The position numbers were made by a program, and so were the translations under genes. The notes beneath the pieces are model-generated. The model saw only the letters and a program-made list of their open reading frames with translations, made no database searches and was not told the DNA's origin. From the NCBI RefSeq assembly GCF_019024285.1, contig NZ_WMKZ01000015.1, forward strand, positions 1 to 64,000: a stretch of 64,000 nt of DNA, read 5' to 3'. Of the stretch, positions 7,879 to 21,021 are shown one piece after another (within the stretch, counting starts at the first letter, position 1; each line of letters opens with the position of its first letter). Source of the DNA: Alkalihalobacterium elongatum (GTDB lineage: Bacteria > Bacillota > Bacilli > Bacillales > Bacillaceae_F).

Positions 7879-8601
7879 GTGGAAAAAAGAGGCATGTTAT
7901 ACGAAGGTAAAGCAAAAAGAATATTTGAAACAGATGAACAAGATATTCTGTGGATAGAGTATAAAGATGAAGCCACAGCATTTAATGGTGAGAAGAAGGA
8001 CACGATCATTGGTAAAGGTCGCTTAAATAATGAAATTACTTCGATAATCTTTGAGAGATTGAGAGAAAAAGGTATTGAAAATCATTGGGTAAAAAGACTT
8101 TCAGAAACAGAACAACTTGTAAAAAGAGTAACGATTATTCCACTTGAAGTCGTTGTTCGTAACATTATCGCAGGAAGCTTATCAAAGCGTCTAGGTATGG
8201 ATGAAGGAACAGTAATGGATACACCAATCGTTGAATTTTACTACAAAAATGACGATTTAGGAGATCCTCTCGTTACAGCAGATCACATTCAAGTGTTGAA
8301 TATTGCAACACCAGAACAGCTTGAAGCAATGCGTGAAAAAGGTTTGCAAGTATATGAAGTTTTAAAAGAAGTGTTTGCAACGATTAATATACGTTTAGTA
8401 GATTTCAAACTTGAATTTGGGATGACCAATGATGGTGAGCTGCTTCTTGCAGATGAAGTTTCACCTGATACATGCCGACTTTGGGATAAAGATACAAACC
8501 AAAAATTTGATAAAGACGTTTACCGTCGTAACCTAGGAAACTTACAAGATGGATATCAAGAAATTTTAAATCGTTTAGGAGGAACATCATGTACAAAGTA
8601 A
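7879..8601 (+). CDS. purC: SAICAR synthetase
   Basis: PurC joins aspartate to CAIR with ATP to give SAICAR. The 240-residue protein has the N-terminal [10 protein letters not shown] loop, the signature [15 protein letters not shown], and [13 protein letters not shown] with metal- and aspartate-binding residues. The start is GTG at 7879, preceded by TTGGAGGG. The 3' end overlaps purS by 13 bases. Confidence 0.96.
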   Translation: MEKRGMLYEGKAKRIFETDEQDILWIEYKDEATAFNGEKKDTIIGKGRLNNEITSIIFERLREKGIENHWVKRLSETEQLVKRVTIIPLEVVVRNIIAGSLSKRLGMDEGTVMDTPIVEFYYKNDDLGDPLVTADHIQVLNIATPEQLEAMREKGLQVYEVLKEVFATINIRLVDFKLEFGMTNDGELLLADEVSPDTCRLWDKDTNQKFDKDVYRRNLGNLQDGYQEILNRLGGTSCTK

Positions 8602-8834
8602 AAGTATTCGTCACATTAAAAGAAAGCGTATTAGACCCACAAGGAACTGCAGTTAAAGGATCTTTACATGCATTAACGTATAACGAAGTAGAAGACGTTC
8701 GTATCGGTAAATATATGGAATTATTAATTGAAAAAAGTGAACAAGACATCGATGCAAGAGTAAAAGAAATGTGTGAAAAGCTTTTAGCTAACACAGTAAT
8801 TGAAGATTACCGCTTTGAAGTAGAGGAGGCTTAA
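8589..8834 (+). CDS. purS: FGAM synthase subunit PurS
   Basis: PurS is the small subunit that bridges PurL and PurQ in the Gram-positive three-part FGAM synthase and helps ammonia pass between them. It has 81 residues, starting [18 protein letters not shown], typical of the family. The start lies within the end of purC, with GGAGG just upstream. Six genes downstream of the riboswitch are needed before purL, all in fixed order. Confidence 0.95.
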   Translation: MYKVKVFVTLKESVLDPQGTAVKGSLHALTYNEVEDVRIGKYMELLIEKSEQDIDARVKEMCEKLLANTVIEDYRFEVEEA

Positions 8835-8839
8835 TCTCT

Positions 8840-9523
8840 ATGAAATTTGCAGTTATTGTCTTCCCAGGCTCAAACTGTGATGCAGATATGTACCATGCTA
8901 TCGCAGATGCGCTTGGTGAGGAAGTAGAATATGTATGGCATGCAGAAACAGACTTAGATAGATTTGACGGAATTTTATTACCAGGTGGCTTTTCGTACGG
9001 GGACTATTTACGTTCAGGAGCAATCGCTCGCTTTGCAAATGTAATGGAGTCAGTCATTAAAGCTGCAGAAGCAGGTAAGCCTGTACTTGGTGTATGTAAC
9101 GGGTTTCAAGTTCTTCTTGAAGCAGGATTATTACCAGGTGCAATGAAGCGTAATGAAAACTTAAAGTTCATTTGTCGTCCTGTTGATTTAGTTGTTGAAA
9201 ACAATGAAACGATGTTTACTTCAGAATATGAACAAGGCCAAGTAATTTCTATTCCTGTAGCTCACGGTGAAGGGAACTACTATTGTGATGAGGAAACATT
9301 TGCTGGCTTAAAAGAAAACAAGCAAATTGTATTCAGCTACCGTACGAACGTAAACGGTTCTCTAGAGCAAATTGCTGGAATTATGAATGAACAAGGAAAT
9401 GTACTTGGTATGATGCCTCACCCAGAGCGTGCGGTAGAGCCTCTTCTTGGAAGTGAAGATGGACTTAAATTATTTAAATCAATTTTGCGAAATTGGAGGG
9501 AAACCCATGTCGCTACATCGTGA
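8840..9523 (+). CDS. purQ: FGAM synthase glutaminase subunit PurQ
   Basis: PurQ is a class I glutamine amidotransferase that gives ammonia to PurL. The nucleophile is Cys86 in [10 protein letters not shown]. The His-x-Glu part of the triad sits in [11 protein letters not shown] near residue 195, and [13 protein letters not shown] forms the oxyanion region. Length is 227 residues. Its end overlaps the start of purL by 17 bases. Confidence 0.96.
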   Translation: MKFAVIVFPGSNCDADMYHAIADALGEEVEYVWHAETDLDRFDGILLPGGFSYGDYLRSGAIARFANVMESVIKAAEAGKPVLGVCNGFQVLLEAGLLPGAMKRNENLKFICRPVDLVVENNETMFTSEYEQGQVISIPVAHGEGNYYCDEETFAGLKENKQIVFSYRTNVNGSLEQIAGIMNEQGNVLGMMPHPERAVEPLLGSEDGLKLFKSILRNWRETHVATS

Positions 9524-11729
9524 ACCAACTCCTGAAATGATTAAGGAACAAAAAGTATATGCAGAAATGGGATTAACAGACGAAGAATTTGGTATGGTTG
9601 AGTCTATCTTAGGACGATTGCCTAACTATACAGAGATCGGTCTATTCTCCGTTATGTGGTCTGAGCATTGTAGTTATAAAAACTCTAAAGTTCTTCTAAA
9701 AAAGTTTCCAGTCACTGGTGAAAAAGTACTTCAAGGTCCTGGTGAAGGTGCGGGAATTATTGATATTGGTGACGAGCAAGCGGTTGTATTTAAAATTGAA
9801 AGTCACAACCATCCATCTGCAATTGAACCTTATCAAGGAGCTGCAACAGGTGTAGGTGGAATCCTTCGTGACGTTTTTTCTATGGGAGCTCGACCGATTT
9901 CAATCTTAAACTCACTTCGTTTTGGTGAGCTGACTTCACCAAAAGTAAAATATTTATTTGAAGAAGTTGTTGCAGGAATTGCTGGTTACGGTAACTGCGT
10001 TGGTGTACCGACAGTTGGTGGGGAAATTCAATTCGACCCTTGTTATGAAGGAAACCCGCTTGTCAATGCTATGTGTGTTGGTTTAATTGACCATAAGGAT
10101 ATAAAAAAAGGACAAGCAAAAGGTGTAGGAAACACAGTGATGTACGTTGGTGCTTCTACAGGGCGTGACGGTATTCACGGGGCAACTTTCGCTTCAGAAG
10201 AGCTGAGCGAAGCGTCAGAAGAAAAACGTCCAGCGGTTCAAGTAGGTGATCCGTTCATGGAGAAACTATTACTTGAAGCAAGCCTTGAAATCATTCAATC
10301 AGACGCATTAGTTGGGATTCAAGATATGGGAGCTGCTGGTCTTACATCATCTTCAGCAGAGATGGCGAGTAAAGCAGGTTCAGGTATCGTAATGAACTTA
10401 GATGAAGTTCCACAACGTGAAAAGAATATGACACCTTATGAAATGATGTTATCCGAGTCTCAGGAACGTATGCTAATTGTTGTTAAAAAAGGAAGAGAAG
10501 CTGAAATCCGTGAGATCGTTGAAAAATGGGGCTTAATGTGCCGTGAGATTGGTTATGTAACAGATGATAAAAAGTTACGCCTTCTACACAAAGGTGAAGT
10601 GGTTGCCGATGTACCAGTAGATGCACTAGCTGAAGATGCGCCTGTTTATCACAAACCATCTAAAGAGCCAGCTTACTATAGCGAATTCCAAGCACAAGAA
10701 AACGTGGCTCCTGAAGTTACGGATGCTAAGGAAACATTAATCAACTTACTTTCACAACCTACGATTGCTAGTAAAGAGTGGGTTTATGATCAATATGATT
10801 ACATGGTTCAAACAAATACAGTCGTTTCACCTGGTTCTGATGCAGCAGTCGTTCGTATCCGTGGAACAGAAAAAGCATTAGCGATGACAACGGACTGTAA
10901 CTCTCGCTATTTATATTTAGATCCAGAAGTGGGCGGTAAGATTGCCATTGCAGAAGCAGCACGTAATATCGTATGTTCTGGTGCAGAGCCACTTGGAATT
11001 ACAGACTGCCTAAACTATGGTAACCCTGAACGACCAGAAATTTTCTGGCAATTAGAAAAGTCAACAGATGGAATGAGCGAAGCTTGTCGAGCATTTGGAG
11101 TTCCCGTTATCGGTGGTAACGTTTCTCTTTATAACGAAAGAAGTGGAGAAGCTGTATACCCAACACCTACAATTGGGATGGTCGGTTTAATTGAAAAAAC
11201 AGAATATATTACAACACAGAACTTCAAAGAAGCTGGAGATGTGATTTACCTTCTAGGTGAAACGAAGAAAGAATTCGGTGGAAGTGAGCTTCAAAAGTTG
11301 GTGGAAGGTCGTATTTCAGGTAAAGCACCAACGATTGACCTTGAAGAAGAAAAGAAACGTCAACAACAATTACTACAAGCGATCCGTGCTGGACTTGTTC
11401 AATCTGCTCATGATATTGCAGAAGGTGGATTAGGGGTAGCGGTGGCAGAAAGTATGATCGACGGAGAAGTGGGAGCTTCTGTAAACATTGGTGAAGATAT
11501 CGTTACAGAACTTTTCGCAGAGTCTCAATCTCGTTTTATTGTTACCGTGAAAAAAGAACATCAAGCACAATTCGAACAAATCGTTGATGCGAAAGTTATT
11601 GGAGAAGTAACTAACGATAAATTATTATCTATCGCTTCAGTTAACGATGTATTGTTTACTGCAACACAAGAAGAACTTGCTAATGCTTGGAAAGGAGCTA
11701 TTCCATGCTTGCTGAAATCAAAGGCTTAA
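9507..11729 (+). CDS. purL: FGAM synthase large subunit (small-type PurL)
   Basis: PurL uses ATP and ammonia to turn FGAR into FGAM. At 740 residues it is the short form that needs PurS and PurQ. Key segments are [11 protein letters not shown] near the start, [25 protein letters not shown], and two homologous AIRS-like halves (the second with [11 protein letters not shown]-type loops). I use ATG 9507, with TTGGAGGG eight bases upstream. An earlier in-frame ATG at 9447 has no ribosome site and would overlap purQ by 77 bases. Confidence 0.96.
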   Translation: MSLHREPTPEMIKEQKVYAEMGLTDEEFGMVESILGRLPNYTEIGLFSVMWSEHCSYKNSKVLLKKFPVTGEKVLQGPGEGAGIIDIGDEQAVVFKIESHNHPSAIEPYQGAATGVGGILRDVFSMGARPISILNSLRFGELTSPKVKYLFEEVVAGIAGYGNCVGVPTVGGEIQFDPCYEGNPLVNAMCVGLIDHKDIKKGQAKGVGNTVMYVGASTGRDGIHGATFASEELSEASEEKRPAVQVGDPFMEKLLLEASLEIIQSDALVGIQDMGAAGLTSSSAEMASKAGSGIVMNLDEVPQREKNMTPYEMMLSESQERMLIVVKKGREAEIREIVEKWGLMCREIGYVTDDKKLRLLHKGEVVADVPVDALAEDAPVYHKPSKEPAYYSEFQAQENVAPEVTDAKETLINLLSQPTIASKEWVYDQYDYMVQTNTVVSPGSDAAVVRIRGTEKALAMTTDCNSRYLYLDPEVGGKIAIAEAARNIVCSGAEPLGITDCLNYGNPERPEIFWQLEKSTDGMSEACRAFGVPVIGGNVSLYNERSGEAVYPTPTIGMVGLIEKTEYITTQNFKEAGDVIYLLGETKKEFGGSELQKLVEGRISGKAPTIDLEEEKKRQQQLLQAIRAGLVQSAHDIAEGGLGVAVAESMIDGEVGASVNIGEDIVTELFAESQSRFIVTVKKEHQAQFEQIVDAKVIGEVTNDKLLSIASVNDVLFTATQEELANAWKGAIPCLLKSKA

Positions 11730-13117
11730 ATGAAGAGTGTGGGGTATTTGCCGTCTGGGGACATAAAGATGCGGCTCAAATCACGTACTACGGTTTGCAT
11801 AGCTTGCAACACCGCGGCCAAGAAGGTGCAGGGATTGTCGTTACAGATGGTGAAACATTAACAGCTCATAAAGGGTTAGGTCTTGTTAACGAGGTTTTTG
11901 CTTCAAAGGACTTTGAATCGCTTTATGGAAAGGCAGCAATTGGCCACGTTCGCTATGCAACTGCAGGAGGAGGCGGTATCGCTAACGTTCAGCCGCTTCT
12001 CTTCCGTTCACAGACAAGTAGTCTCGCTATTGCACATAATGGGAATCTAGTTAATGCCAATCAATTAAAGCACCAACTCGAAAGCATGGGAAGTATTTTT
12101 CAATCAACATCAGATACTGAAGTATTAGCTCATCTGATTAAAAGAAGTACTTATCCTCGTTTAGAAGATAAAATGATGAACTCTTTAACAATGATAAAAG
12201 GAGCATATGCTTTTGTCGTGTTAACCGAAAATAAATTGATGGTCGCATTAGACCCGAATGGGTTAAGACCACTTTCTTTAGGGAAACTAGGAGATGCGTA
12301 TGTCGTAGCATCTGAAACTTGTGCTTTTGATGTAGTTGGAGCAAAGTTTGAACGAGAAGTAAAACCAGGTGAAATCATCATTATTGACGATGAGGGAATG
12401 AGAACTGAAGTATTTGCTCAGTCCTCTGGGAGAGCAATTTGTAGTATGGAATATATTTACTTTGCTCGTCCTGACAGTAATGTCGATGAGATTAATGTTC
12501 ATAAAGCGCGAAAAAATTTAGGGAAACAACTTGCCCTGCAAGCACCGATTGAGGCAGATGTCGTGACAGGAGTACCTGATTCAAGTATATCAGCAGCGAT
12601 TGGATATGCAGAGCAAACGGGAATTCCATACGAACTAGGATTGATTAAAAATCGTTACGTTGGTCGTACATTTATTCAGCCTTCACAAGAGTTGCGTGAA
12701 CAAGGTGTAAAAATGAAGCTTTCTGCTGTACGGGGTGTAGTAGAAGGTAAACGTGTAGTAATGATTGATGATTCGATCGTACGTGGCACAACTAGTCGAA
12801 GAATCGTAAAAATGTTAAGAGAAGCAGGGGCAACGGAAGTTCATGTTCGTATCAGTTCACCACCGATTACAAACCCTTGTTTTTATGGAATAGATACATC
12901 TACAAAAGAAGAGCTAATTGCTGCTAGTCATAGTATTGAAGAAATGAGAGATATGATGGGAGCAGATAGCTTAGAGTTTTTAAGTGTTGGAGGAATGCTT
13001 GAAGGAATTGGTAGATCAAATGAAGATACCAATTGCGGGCAATGTGTAGCATGTTTTACAGGAAGTTACCCAACAGAAATTTATCCTCATACTATGCACC
13101 CTCACGATAAGTGCTAG
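11705..13117 (+). CDS. purF: Amidophosphoribosyltransferase
   Basis: PurF makes phosphoribosylamine from PRPP and glutamine, the committed step. The product begins with an 11-residue propeptide ([11 protein letters not shown]) before the catalytic Cys12, as in B. subtilis PurF. The PRPP loop is [16 protein letters not shown]-terminal cysteines in [10 protein letters not shown] belong to the 4Fe-4S cluster that makes the enzyme oxygen-sensitive. ATG 11705 is chosen because AAAGGAGC lies just upstream and because it gives the correct propeptide; an ATG at 11687 does not. It overlaps purL by 25 bases. Confidence 0.97.
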   Translation: MLAEIKGLNEECGVFAVWGHKDAAQITYYGLHSLQHRGQEGAGIVVTDGETLTAHKGLGLVNEVFASKDFESLYGKAAIGHVRYATAGGGGIANVQPLLFRSQTSSLAIAHNGNLVNANQLKHQLESMGSIFQSTSDTEVLAHLIKRSTYPRLEDKMMNSLTMIKGAYAFVVLTENKLMVALDPNGLRPLSLGKLGDAYVVASETCAFDVVGAKFEREVKPGEIIIIDDEGMRTEVFAQSSGRAICSMEYIYFARPDSNVDEINVHKARKNLGKQLALQAPIEADVVTGVPDSSISAAIGYAEQTGIPYELGLIKNRYVGRTFIQPSQELREQGVKMKLSAVRGVVEGKRVVMIDDSIVRGTTSRRIVKMLREAGATEVHVRISSPPITNPCFYGIDTSTKEELIAASHSIEEMRDMMGADSLEFLSVGGMLEGIGRSNEDTNCGQCVACFTGSYPTEIYPHTMHPHDKC

Positions 13118-13141
13118 AGTACGTGGACAGGAGGAAAAACG

Positions 13142-14176
13142 ATGTCTGAAGCATATAAAAAAGCTGGAGTCGATATAGAAGCTGGCTATGAAGCAGTAGA
13201 ACGTATGAAAAAGCATGTAGCTAGAACGAAACGTCCTGAAGTTTTAGGTGGCTTAGGATCATTCGGAGGAATGTTTGACCTTTCAAAGTTTAACTTTAAG
13301 GAACCTGTACTCGTCTCTGGAACGGACGGAGTAGGAACAAAGCTCATGCTTGCATTTATGATGGATAAACACGATACAATTGGAATTGACGCCGTTGCAA
13401 TGTGTGTTAATGATATCGTCGTTCAAGGAGCTGAACCACTTTATTTCCTTGATTACATCGCTTGTGGAAAAGCTGTACCTGAACGAATTGAAGCGATCGT
13501 TAAAGGTATAGCAGATGGCTGTGAACAAGCAGGCTGTGCGATCGTTGGTGGAGAAACTGCAGAAATGCCTGGAATGTATTCTGAAGAAGAGTATGACTTA
13601 GCTGGATTTGCTGTTGGAATCGGGGAAAAGTCTAAACTAATTACAGGTAATGATATTGAAGAAGGCGATGTCATCATTGGCCTTGCTTCTAATGGGCTTC
13701 ATTCTAATGGTTTTTCACTAGTACGAAAGGTTTTACTAGAACAAGCACAATTGCCATTACAAGAAGAGGTTTCTAGTTTAGGAAGAACTTTAGGTGAAGA
13801 ATTATTACAGCCTACGAGAATATACGTGAAACCACTACTTGAAGTGATGAAAAACTACGAAGTTAAAGGTCTTGCACATATTACTGGTGGCGGATTCTAT
13901 GAAAATATTCCGAGAATGCTACCAGACGGTGTAGGTGTCCATATTGACTTTGGTTCATGGCCTATACACCCAATTTTCGAATTAATCCAACAAAAAGGTG
14001 AAATAACAAATAAAGATATGTTTTCAACATTTAACATGGGGATCGGTATGGCGGTCGTCGTCTCTGAAAGTGAGATGCACCCTGTTCTTCAAAAGTTAAA
14101 TGAGTCTGGTGAAAAAGCATATATTATTGGACGAGTAACTAAAGAAGCGGGAGTTTCTATTGGAGGACTCGAGTAA
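13142..14176 (+). CDS. purM: AIR synthase (phosphoribosylformylglycinamidine cyclo-ligase)
   Basis: PurM closes the imidazole ring of AIR from FGAM with ATP. It is 344 residues long. Signature segments are [35 protein letters not shown] and [11 protein letters not shown]. It has an AGGAGG site and overlaps the purN start by one base (TAATG). Confidence 0.97.
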   Translation: MSEAYKKAGVDIEAGYEAVERMKKHVARTKRPEVLGGLGSFGGMFDLSKFNFKEPVLVSGTDGVGTKLMLAFMMDKHDTIGIDAVAMCVNDIVVQGAEPLYFLDYIACGKAVPERIEAIVKGIADGCEQAGCAIVGGETAEMPGMYSEEEYDLAGFAVGIGEKSKLITGNDIEEGDVIIGLASNGLHSNGFSLVRKVLLEQAQLPLQEEVSSLGRTLGEELLQPTRIYVKPLLEVMKNYEVKGLAHITGGGFYENIPRMLPDGVGVHIDFGSWPIHPIFELIQQKGEITNKDMFSTFNMGIGMAVVVSESEMHPVLQKLNESGEKAYIIGRVTKEAGVSIGGLE

Positions 14177-14742
14177 TGAAAAAAATAGCCGTTTTCGCTT
14201 CTGGAAGTGGGTCTAATTTTCAAGCGATAATTAATGAGATTGAGCGAGGGGAGCTAAGTGCTCACATCGCTCTTCTCGTTTGTGATAAATCTGAAGCCAA
14301 GGCTATTGAAAGGGCAGAAACTCACGGAATTGACATGTTTGTTTTTAACCCAAAAGCCTATGCGAGTAAAGAAGAATTTGAACAAGAAATTATTAATGAA
14401 TTACAAAAAAGAGATGTCGAGTTTATCGTCCTTGCAGGATATATGCGACTGATTGGCGCTACGCTATTGCGTGCCTATGAAGGAAAAATTGTCAATATTC
14501 ACCCTTCTTTATTGCCATCTTTTCCTGGAAAAGATGCAATTGGACAAGCCCTTCTTGCAGGTGTAAAAGTAACAGGGGTTACGATCCATTATGTTGATGA
14601 AGGAATGGACACTGGACAAATTATTGCTCAAGAAGCGGTTACTATAGACGAAAATGAAACAAGAGAAACATTAACGACGAAAATTCAACAGGTAGAGCAT
14701 CGCCTGTATTATAAAACTTTAAAAGATCTTTTATCGATATAA
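14176..14742 (+). CDS. purN: GAR formyltransferase (folate-dependent)
   Basis: PurN transfers formyl from 10-formyl-THF to [15 protein letters not shown] at the N terminus binds phosphate, and [15 protein letters not shown] carries the catalytic Asn and His; the conserved Asp is in [11 protein letters not shown]. Length is 188 residues. Translation is coupled to purM through the shared TAATG. Confidence 0.96.
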   Translation: MKKIAVFASGSGSNFQAIINEIERGELSAHIALLVCDKSEAKAIERAETHGIDMFVFNPKAYASKEEFEQEIINELQKRDVEFIVLAGYMRLIGATLLRAYEGKIVNIHPSLLPSFPGKDAIGQALLAGVKVTGVTIHYVDEGMDTGQIIAQEAVTIDENETRETLTTKIQQVEHRLYYKTLKDLLSI

Positions 14743-14756
14743 GGGAGGACACTAAG

Positions 14757-16295
14757 ATGGCAGTCAAACGTGCATTAGTTAGTGTGTCAAATAAAGAAGG
14801 GATCGTTCCTTTTGTTCAACAATTAGTGGAGTTAGGTGTAGAGGTTGTTTCAACTGGAGGAACAAGAAAAGCCCTAGAAGAAGCTGGTGTTAATGTCATT
14901 GGAATTTCTGAGGTAACAGGGTTTCCAGAGATATTAGACGGACGTGTAAAAACATTACATCCTAATATTCACGGTGGTCTTTTAGCGATGCGTGAAAGTG
15001 ATGACCACCTTTCACAACTTCAAGAGCATAATATTACTCCGATTGACTTAGTTGTTGTTAACTTATACCCATTCCAACAGACGATTGCAAAGCCTGACGT
15101 TACGTTTGCTGATGCAATCGAAAACATAGATATTGGCGGTCCGAGCATGCTACGTGCTGCTGCGAAAAACCACGCACACGTAACTGTTGTTGTAGACCCA
15201 GTCGATTACCAGACAGTTATCGCTCAACTAAAGGAAGATAGTAAAGTTGCAGAAGATACTCGTAAAAAATTAGCTGCTAAGGTATTCCGTCATACAGCAG
15301 CTTACGATGCGGTAATTGCTGAATACTTAACTAAAGAAGTAAAGGAAGAAAACCCTGAATCATTAACAGTAACGTTTGAGAAGAAACAAGATCTTCGTTA
15401 CGGGGAAAACCCACATCAAAAAGCTGCCTTTTATCGCAAACCACTTGGGCCGACAACGTCAATCGCACAAGCAGAGCAACTTCACGGTAAAGAGTTGTCT
15501 TATAACAATATTAACGATGCTGATGCAGCAGTAGCCATCGTTAAAGAATTCCAAGAGCCAGCAGTAGTTGCGATTAAGCATATGAACCCTTGTGGTGTTG
15601 GTGTTGGAGAAACAATTGAACAAGCGTATGATAAAGCATATGAAGCAGATCCAGTATCTATCTTTGGTGGCATCATTGCGGCTAACCGCGAAGTAGATCG
15701 TGAAACTGCTCTAAAAATGAAAGAAATTTTCCTAGAAATTATCATAGCGCCTTCATTTACAGCAGAAGCTTTAGAAATATTAACAACGAAGAAAAATTTA
15801 CGACTATTAACGTTACCAATTGAAAAAGCTAATAAGGCTGAGATGAAACTAACAACGATCCACGGCGGTGCACTCGTACAAGAGGAAGATACTTTTGGTT
15901 TAGATGAAGCTACAATTAGTGTACCTACAAAGCGTGAGCCAACTGAAGAAGAGTGGAAGGCACTAAAATTAGCTTGGAAAGTTGTAAAGCACGTAAAGTC
16001 AAACGCAATTGTTTTAGCTAAAAATGAAATGACAATTGGTGTAGGTGCAGGTCAAATGAACCGAGTAGGTGCAGCGAAAATTGCTATTGAACAAGCTGGA
16101 CAAGAAGCAAGCGGAGCTGTAATGGGTTCAGATGCCTTCTTCCCAATGAGTGATACAGTAGAAGAAGCAGGAAAAGCAGGAATTACTGCGATTATTCAAC
16201 CAGGTGGATCTATTCGTGACGAAGATTCCATTAAAAAAGCCGATGAGTTAGGCATTGCGATGGTATTTACAGGAGTTCGTCATTTTAAACACTAA
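14757..16295 (+). CDS. purH: Bifunctional AICAR transformylase/IMP cyclohydrolase
   Basis: PurH performs the last two steps to IMP. The N-terminal IMP cyclohydrolase has an MGS-like fold ([40 protein letters not shown]). The C-terminal AICAR transformylase has the [11 protein letters not shown] segment with the catalytic Lys-His. Length is 512 residues. GGGAGG precedes the start by seven bases. Confidence 0.97.
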   Translation: MAVKRALVSVSNKEGIVPFVQQLVELGVEVVSTGGTRKALEEAGVNVIGISEVTGFPEILDGRVKTLHPNIHGGLLAMRESDDHLSQLQEHNITPIDLVVVNLYPFQQTIAKPDVTFADAIENIDIGGPSMLRAAAKNHAHVTVVVDPVDYQTVIAQLKEDSKVAEDTRKKLAAKVFRHTAAYDAVIAEYLTKEVKEENPESLTVTFEKKQDLRYGENPHQKAAFYRKPLGPTTSIAQAEQLHGKELSYNNINDADAAVAIVKEFQEPAVVAIKHMNPCGVGVGETIEQAYDKAYEADPVSIFGGIIAANREVDRETALKMKEIFLEIIIAPSFTAEALEILTTKKNLRLLTLPIEKANKAEMKLTTIHGGALVQEEDTFGLDEATISVPTKREPTEEEWKALKLAWKVVKHVKSNAIVLAKNEMTIGVGAGQMNRVGAAKIAIEQAGQEASGAVMGSDAFFPMSDTVEEAGKAGITAIIQPGGSIRDEDSIKKADELGIAMVFTGVRHFKH

Positions 16296-17661
<1,366 letters not shown>

Positions 17662-17685
17662 GAAATTTCATCTCCTTTTAATAAC

Positions 17686-17721
17686 AGAGGCATACTCAAT
17701 CTATTTGAGTAGCCTCTTTTT
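17686..17721 (+). terminator. Terminator of the pur operon
   Basis: AGAGGC (17686-17691) plus TACTCAA (17693-17699) pair with TTGAGTA (17705-17711) plus GCCTCT (17712-17717), with one bulged A, and a T run follows. It lies about 100 bp after purD, past the small antisense ORF. Confidence 0.9.
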
Positions 17722-17762
17722 AACATGATTTATATAGTTAGCTCATACAGTAATAAATGACC

Positions 17763-18047
17763 TTAAAAAGGATTCATCGATTCCTGAAGTTTTTCACTAT
17801 CAACAGTCGTTTGCTCTTCATTATTATTATTTTGTTTTTTAATTTGTACAACTTGTTCCTCAAACAAATATGTTAAGGGGCAAAAACGAGTAAAACCTTC
17901 TGCAACTTTCATTGCACCCATCATTGCGGCGAACAATGGCATACTGCTATATGGCTTTTTAACTAACCTTGCCGTTGCGTATGCAAGTACTGTAAAGCCA
18001 CAAGTAATTCGAACAAATGCATTAATCATTCCAATATTTGGTTTCAT
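17763..18047 (-). CDS. DUF2892-type small membrane protein
   Basis: The 94-residue protein starts KPNIGMINAFVRITCGFTVLA, with a second hydrophobic stretch (SMPLFAAMMGAMKVAEGFTRFCPLTYLF). FCPLxxL is the mark of the YgaP-like inner membrane DUF2892 family. The last 30 residues are polar, rich in Asn, Glu and Gln. Function is unknown. AAAGGTG sits about ten bases upstream of ATG. It is transcribed towards the tiny membrane-protein gene and could share a transcript with it. Confidence 0.8.
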   Translation of the reverse strand: MKPNIGMINAFVRITCGFTVLAYATARLVKKPYSSMPLFAAMMGAMKVAEGFTRFCPLTYLFEEQVVQIKKQNNNNEEQTTVDSEKLQESMNPF

Positions 18048-18115
18048 TGAGCAGACAACACCTTTCTGACAGACTATTTTGTAAAATTTCTTATAAATTG
18101 TACAACTTTAATGTG

Positions 18116-18145
18116 TTAAACGGTGAAAATATGGTACGATAATAT
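18116..18145 (+). promoter_or_regulatory. Possible SigA promoter of yerA
   Basis: TTAAAC (18116-18121) and TAATAT (18140-18145) are 18 bp apart, about 35 bp before the yerA start. The match is weak to moderate. Confidence 0.35.
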
Positions 18146-18178
18146 AAATAGCTCAAATTAGAAATGGGTGAAGATAAA

Positions 18179-19921
18179 ATGGCTGAACGTATCTATCGTT
18201 GGACAAAGAAACTATTAAGACAACAACTAGCGGTCATTCGTGGAGAGTTAGCCCCTACTGTTGTATTAAAAAATGCAACTTATCTTAACAGTGTAAGAAA
18301 GAAATGGCTTAAAGCCCATATATGGATTTTTCAAGATCGAATAGTCTACGTTGGCGACCAAATGCCTACACAAGTGAAAGGGACTTCTATCGTTGATTGC
18401 AGTGACCAATATATCGTACCAGGATATATTGAACCTCACGCACATCCTTTTCAGTTATATAATCCCCATAGCTTTGCTAAATATGCATCGACTCGTGGGA
18501 CAACAACATTGATTAATGATAATCTGATGTTCTTTTTACATCTTGAAAAAAAGAAAGCGCTTACGCTAATTGAGGAACTAGACGAACTACCGACTTCAAT
18601 GTACTGGTGGTGCCGTTACGATGCACAGACGGAACTAGACGGAGAAGAAGAATGTTTTTCGAATTCAAGAATGAAAGCGTGGCTAGAACACCATCTCGTC
18701 GTCCAAGGGGGAGAACTAACGTCTTGGCCAAAAGTGTTAAGTGGAGACGATTCCATTCTTCATTGGATGCAAGAAACGCGCCGGTTACGTAAACCGATAG
18801 AAGGACACTTTCCTGGTGCTTCTGAACGAACGCTTACTCAAATGGCATTATTGGGAGTAACGTCTGACCATGAAGCGATGACAGGTGAAGATGCAGTGAT
18901 GAGATTAAATTTAGGCTATACAACCTCCTTGCGTCATTCGTCTATTCGTCCAGATTTACCAAAGTTACTAACAGAAATGCTTGAATTAGGTGTGGATGAT
19001 TTTTCAAACTGTTTATATACAACGGATGGTTCAACCCCAACATTTTATGAACAGGGGGTTATTGATCATTTAATTAATATTGCGATTGAAAGTGGCGTTC
19101 CTGTAGTCGAGGCTTATAACATGGCAACTTATAATGTAGCTAAATATTATAATTTAGATTACAAAATCGGAATGATTGCCCCAGGTAGAATTGCTCATCT
19201 TAACTTTTTATCAGCAAAAGAAAATCCTGTACCTGTATCAGTCATGGCAAAAGGGCAATGGGTTTTACGTGATAATGAAGTTGTTGAAGAATATGAAAGC
19301 TTTCCATGGGCTCAATACGATATGCATCCATTAGAGTTGGATTGGGACATAACGGAGGAGGACCTTCATTTCTCAATGCCGATGGGAATTGAACTTGTTA
19401 ATTCAGTCATTCTGAAGCCTTTTCAAATTTCAGTTGAAGGTACAGGCGAACATTTATCTATGGATCACTGTGAGAGTTTTTTTGTTTTACTCGATCGTAA
19501 GGGTAAGTGGAGAATTAATACAATTATTAAAGGATTCGGAAATAAGATTTCTGGTTTTGCTAGTTCATTTTCAAATACAGGAGATATCGTTTTAATCGGT
19601 AAAGATAAAAAAGATATGATGTTTGCTTTTGAACAGTTAAAACAACAAGGAGGAGGCATCGTCCTTGTAGAAGATGGAGAAGTCATTAGTAGCATTCCTT
19701 TAGGTTTAATGGGAATTATGTCCAATCAGTCAATGGAATTAGTGATTGAAAGTGAAAAACATCTAGTTAAAGAACTGAAGGAACGTGGGTATTCGTATGA
19801 AGACCCAATTTACAGTTTATTATTTTTCTCTTCAACTCATTTACCTTATATCCGGGTAACGCAGCATGGAATATATGATGTTTATAATAAAAAAGTACTC
19901 TTTCCTTCAATTATGCGTTAA
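18179..19921 (+). CDS. yerA: Adenine deaminase-like amidohydrolase YerA
   Basis: The 580-residue product is a paralogue of adenine deaminase with the same two-part layout: a metal-dependent TIM-barrel with YIEPHAHPFQLYN, EGHFPGAS and SDHE motifs, and the C-terminal adenine-deaminase domain. It differs from Ade at the second motif: the usual DPHEIANV is INDNLMFF here, so activity or substrate may differ. GGGTGAA (18166-18172) six bases before ATG 18179 decides the start and gives the same length as B. subtilis YerA. It sits at the same place after purD as in B. subtilis. Confidence 0.9.
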   Translation: MAERIYRWTKKLLRQQLAVIRGELAPTVVLKNATYLNSVRKKWLKAHIWIFQDRIVYVGDQMPTQVKGTSIVDCSDQYIVPGYIEPHAHPFQLYNPHSFAKYASTRGTTTLINDNLMFFLHLEKKKALTLIEELDELPTSMYWWCRYDAQTELDGEEECFSNSRMKAWLEHHLVVQGGELTSWPKVLSGDDSILHWMQETRRLRKPIEGHFPGASERTLTQMALLGVTSDHEAMTGEDAVMRLNLGYTTSLRHSSIRPDLPKLLTEMLELGVDDFSNCLYTTDGSTPTFYEQGVIDHLINIAIESGVPVVEAYNMATYNVAKYYNLDYKIGMIAPGRIAHLNFLSAKENPVPVSVMAKGQWVLRDNEVVEEYESFPWAQYDMHPLELDWDITEEDLHFSMPMGIELVNSVILKPFQISVEGTGEHLSMDHCESFFVLLDRKGKWRINTIIKGFGNKISGFASSFSNTGDIVLIGKDKKDMMFAFEQLKQQGGGIVLVEDGEVISSIPLGLMGIMSNQSMELVIESEKHLVKELKERGYSYEDPIYSLLFFSSTHLPYIRVTQHGIYDVYNKKVLFPSIMR

Positions 19922-19968
19922 ACTATTAAAGAACATTTTTATTATTTTGGTCAAAGGTCGTGTAATCA

Positions 19969-21006
19969 TTGAAAAAGTCATCTAAAATTCTTTTAACCGC
20001 AGTTTTAGCAGCAGTTATTACTATGACAGGATGTAATAAAGATAAGGATACAGTTCATGAAAATGTTGATCCAGTTGAGGAAACGCCTGAAGAAGTAGTT
20101 GTTAGTGATAACATCTTTCCATTAACAGGAATTCCAACGGATTCTTCAATCGACCACCGACCTTTTGCTGTCACGATTAATAATCATCGTCAAGCTAGGC
20201 CGCAGTCAGGCTTATTAGAGGCAGATATCGTGTATGAAGTTCTTTCAGAATATGAAATTACCCGCTTGTTAGCGATCTATCATAGTAAGCAGCCAGCGAA
20301 TGTTGGACCTGTCCGAAGTGCGAGAGGATATCATATCGACTTAGCGAAGGGATATGATGCATTCTTCATAAGTCACGGCTGGAGCCCAGAAGCAAAAGAA
20401 AGGTTATACATTCAAAATGAAACTGAACATTTAAATGGGATGGAAGGCAATAATGATGGAGGACTTTTTAAACGATCTTCAGACCGAAAAGCTCCGCATA
20501 ATTCATATATTACGTATGGAAATATTATTAAGGGTTTGGAAAGTAAAGGTTATAACTTAATTGCAGAACCAAAACCGTTAACATTTTATGAGAATGATGA
20601 AATTGAACTTGAAGGTGTCACTGCTCATGACGTGACAATTGATTATCATAAACTGTATGATGTAACTTACAAGTACGATGAGGGTCAAAAAACATATTCA
20701 AGGCATAATGGTTCGTATCATGCTGTAGATTATGCAACCCAAGACCCGATCGCTATAAATAACATTTTAGTTGTTGAAACGAAGCATGAGGTCATCGACG
20801 AGCAAGGCCGACGCAAAATTGATTTAACATCTGGTGGAAAAGCCCTATTGCTTCAAGAAGGTATAGCTATTGAACTTGAATGGGTGAGTGAAGATGGAAG
20901 GATCTTACCTATCTATAATGGTGAAGTAGTAAAATTCTTACCAGGCCAAACTTGGATTAATATTATTCCAGAGTTCATTGAACAAAGAGTAGTCATAGAA
21001 GAATAG
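19969..21006 (+). CDS. yerB: DUF3048 lipoprotein YerB
   Basis: A signal peptide ends in the lipobox TMTGC (Cys22), so the protein is anchored outside the membrane. The 345-residue mature part is the DUF3048 domain in two parts (PFAVTINNHRQARPQSGLLEADIVYE and PVRSARGYHIDLAKGYDAFFISHG). Function is unknown. The start is TTG with a weak AAAGGTCGTG site. It lies 47 bp after yerA and six bases before yerC, as in B. subtilis. Confidence 0.92.
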   Translation: MKKSSKILLTAVLAAVITMTGCNKDKDTVHENVDPVEETPEEVVVSDNIFPLTGIPTDSSIDHRPFAVTINNHRQARPQSGLLEADIVYEVLSEYEITRLLAIYHSKQPANVGPVRSARGYHIDLAKGYDAFFISHGWSPEAKERLYIQNETEHLNGMEGNNDGGLFKRSSDRKAPHNSYITYGNIIKGLESKGYNLIAEPKPLTFYENDEIELEGVTAHDVTIDYHKLYDVTYKYDEGQKTYSRHNGSYHAVDYATQDPIAINNILVVETKHEVIDEQGRRKIDLTSGGKALLLQEGIAIELEWVSEDGRILPIYNGEVVKFLPGQTWINIIPEFIEQRVVIEE

Positions 21007-21021
21007 AAAGAGGTGAATAAA

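Noticed and set aside
9447-9506. Upstream extension of PurL
   Set aside because: It overlaps purQ by 77 bases without a ribosome site; TTGGAGGG fixes the start at 9507.
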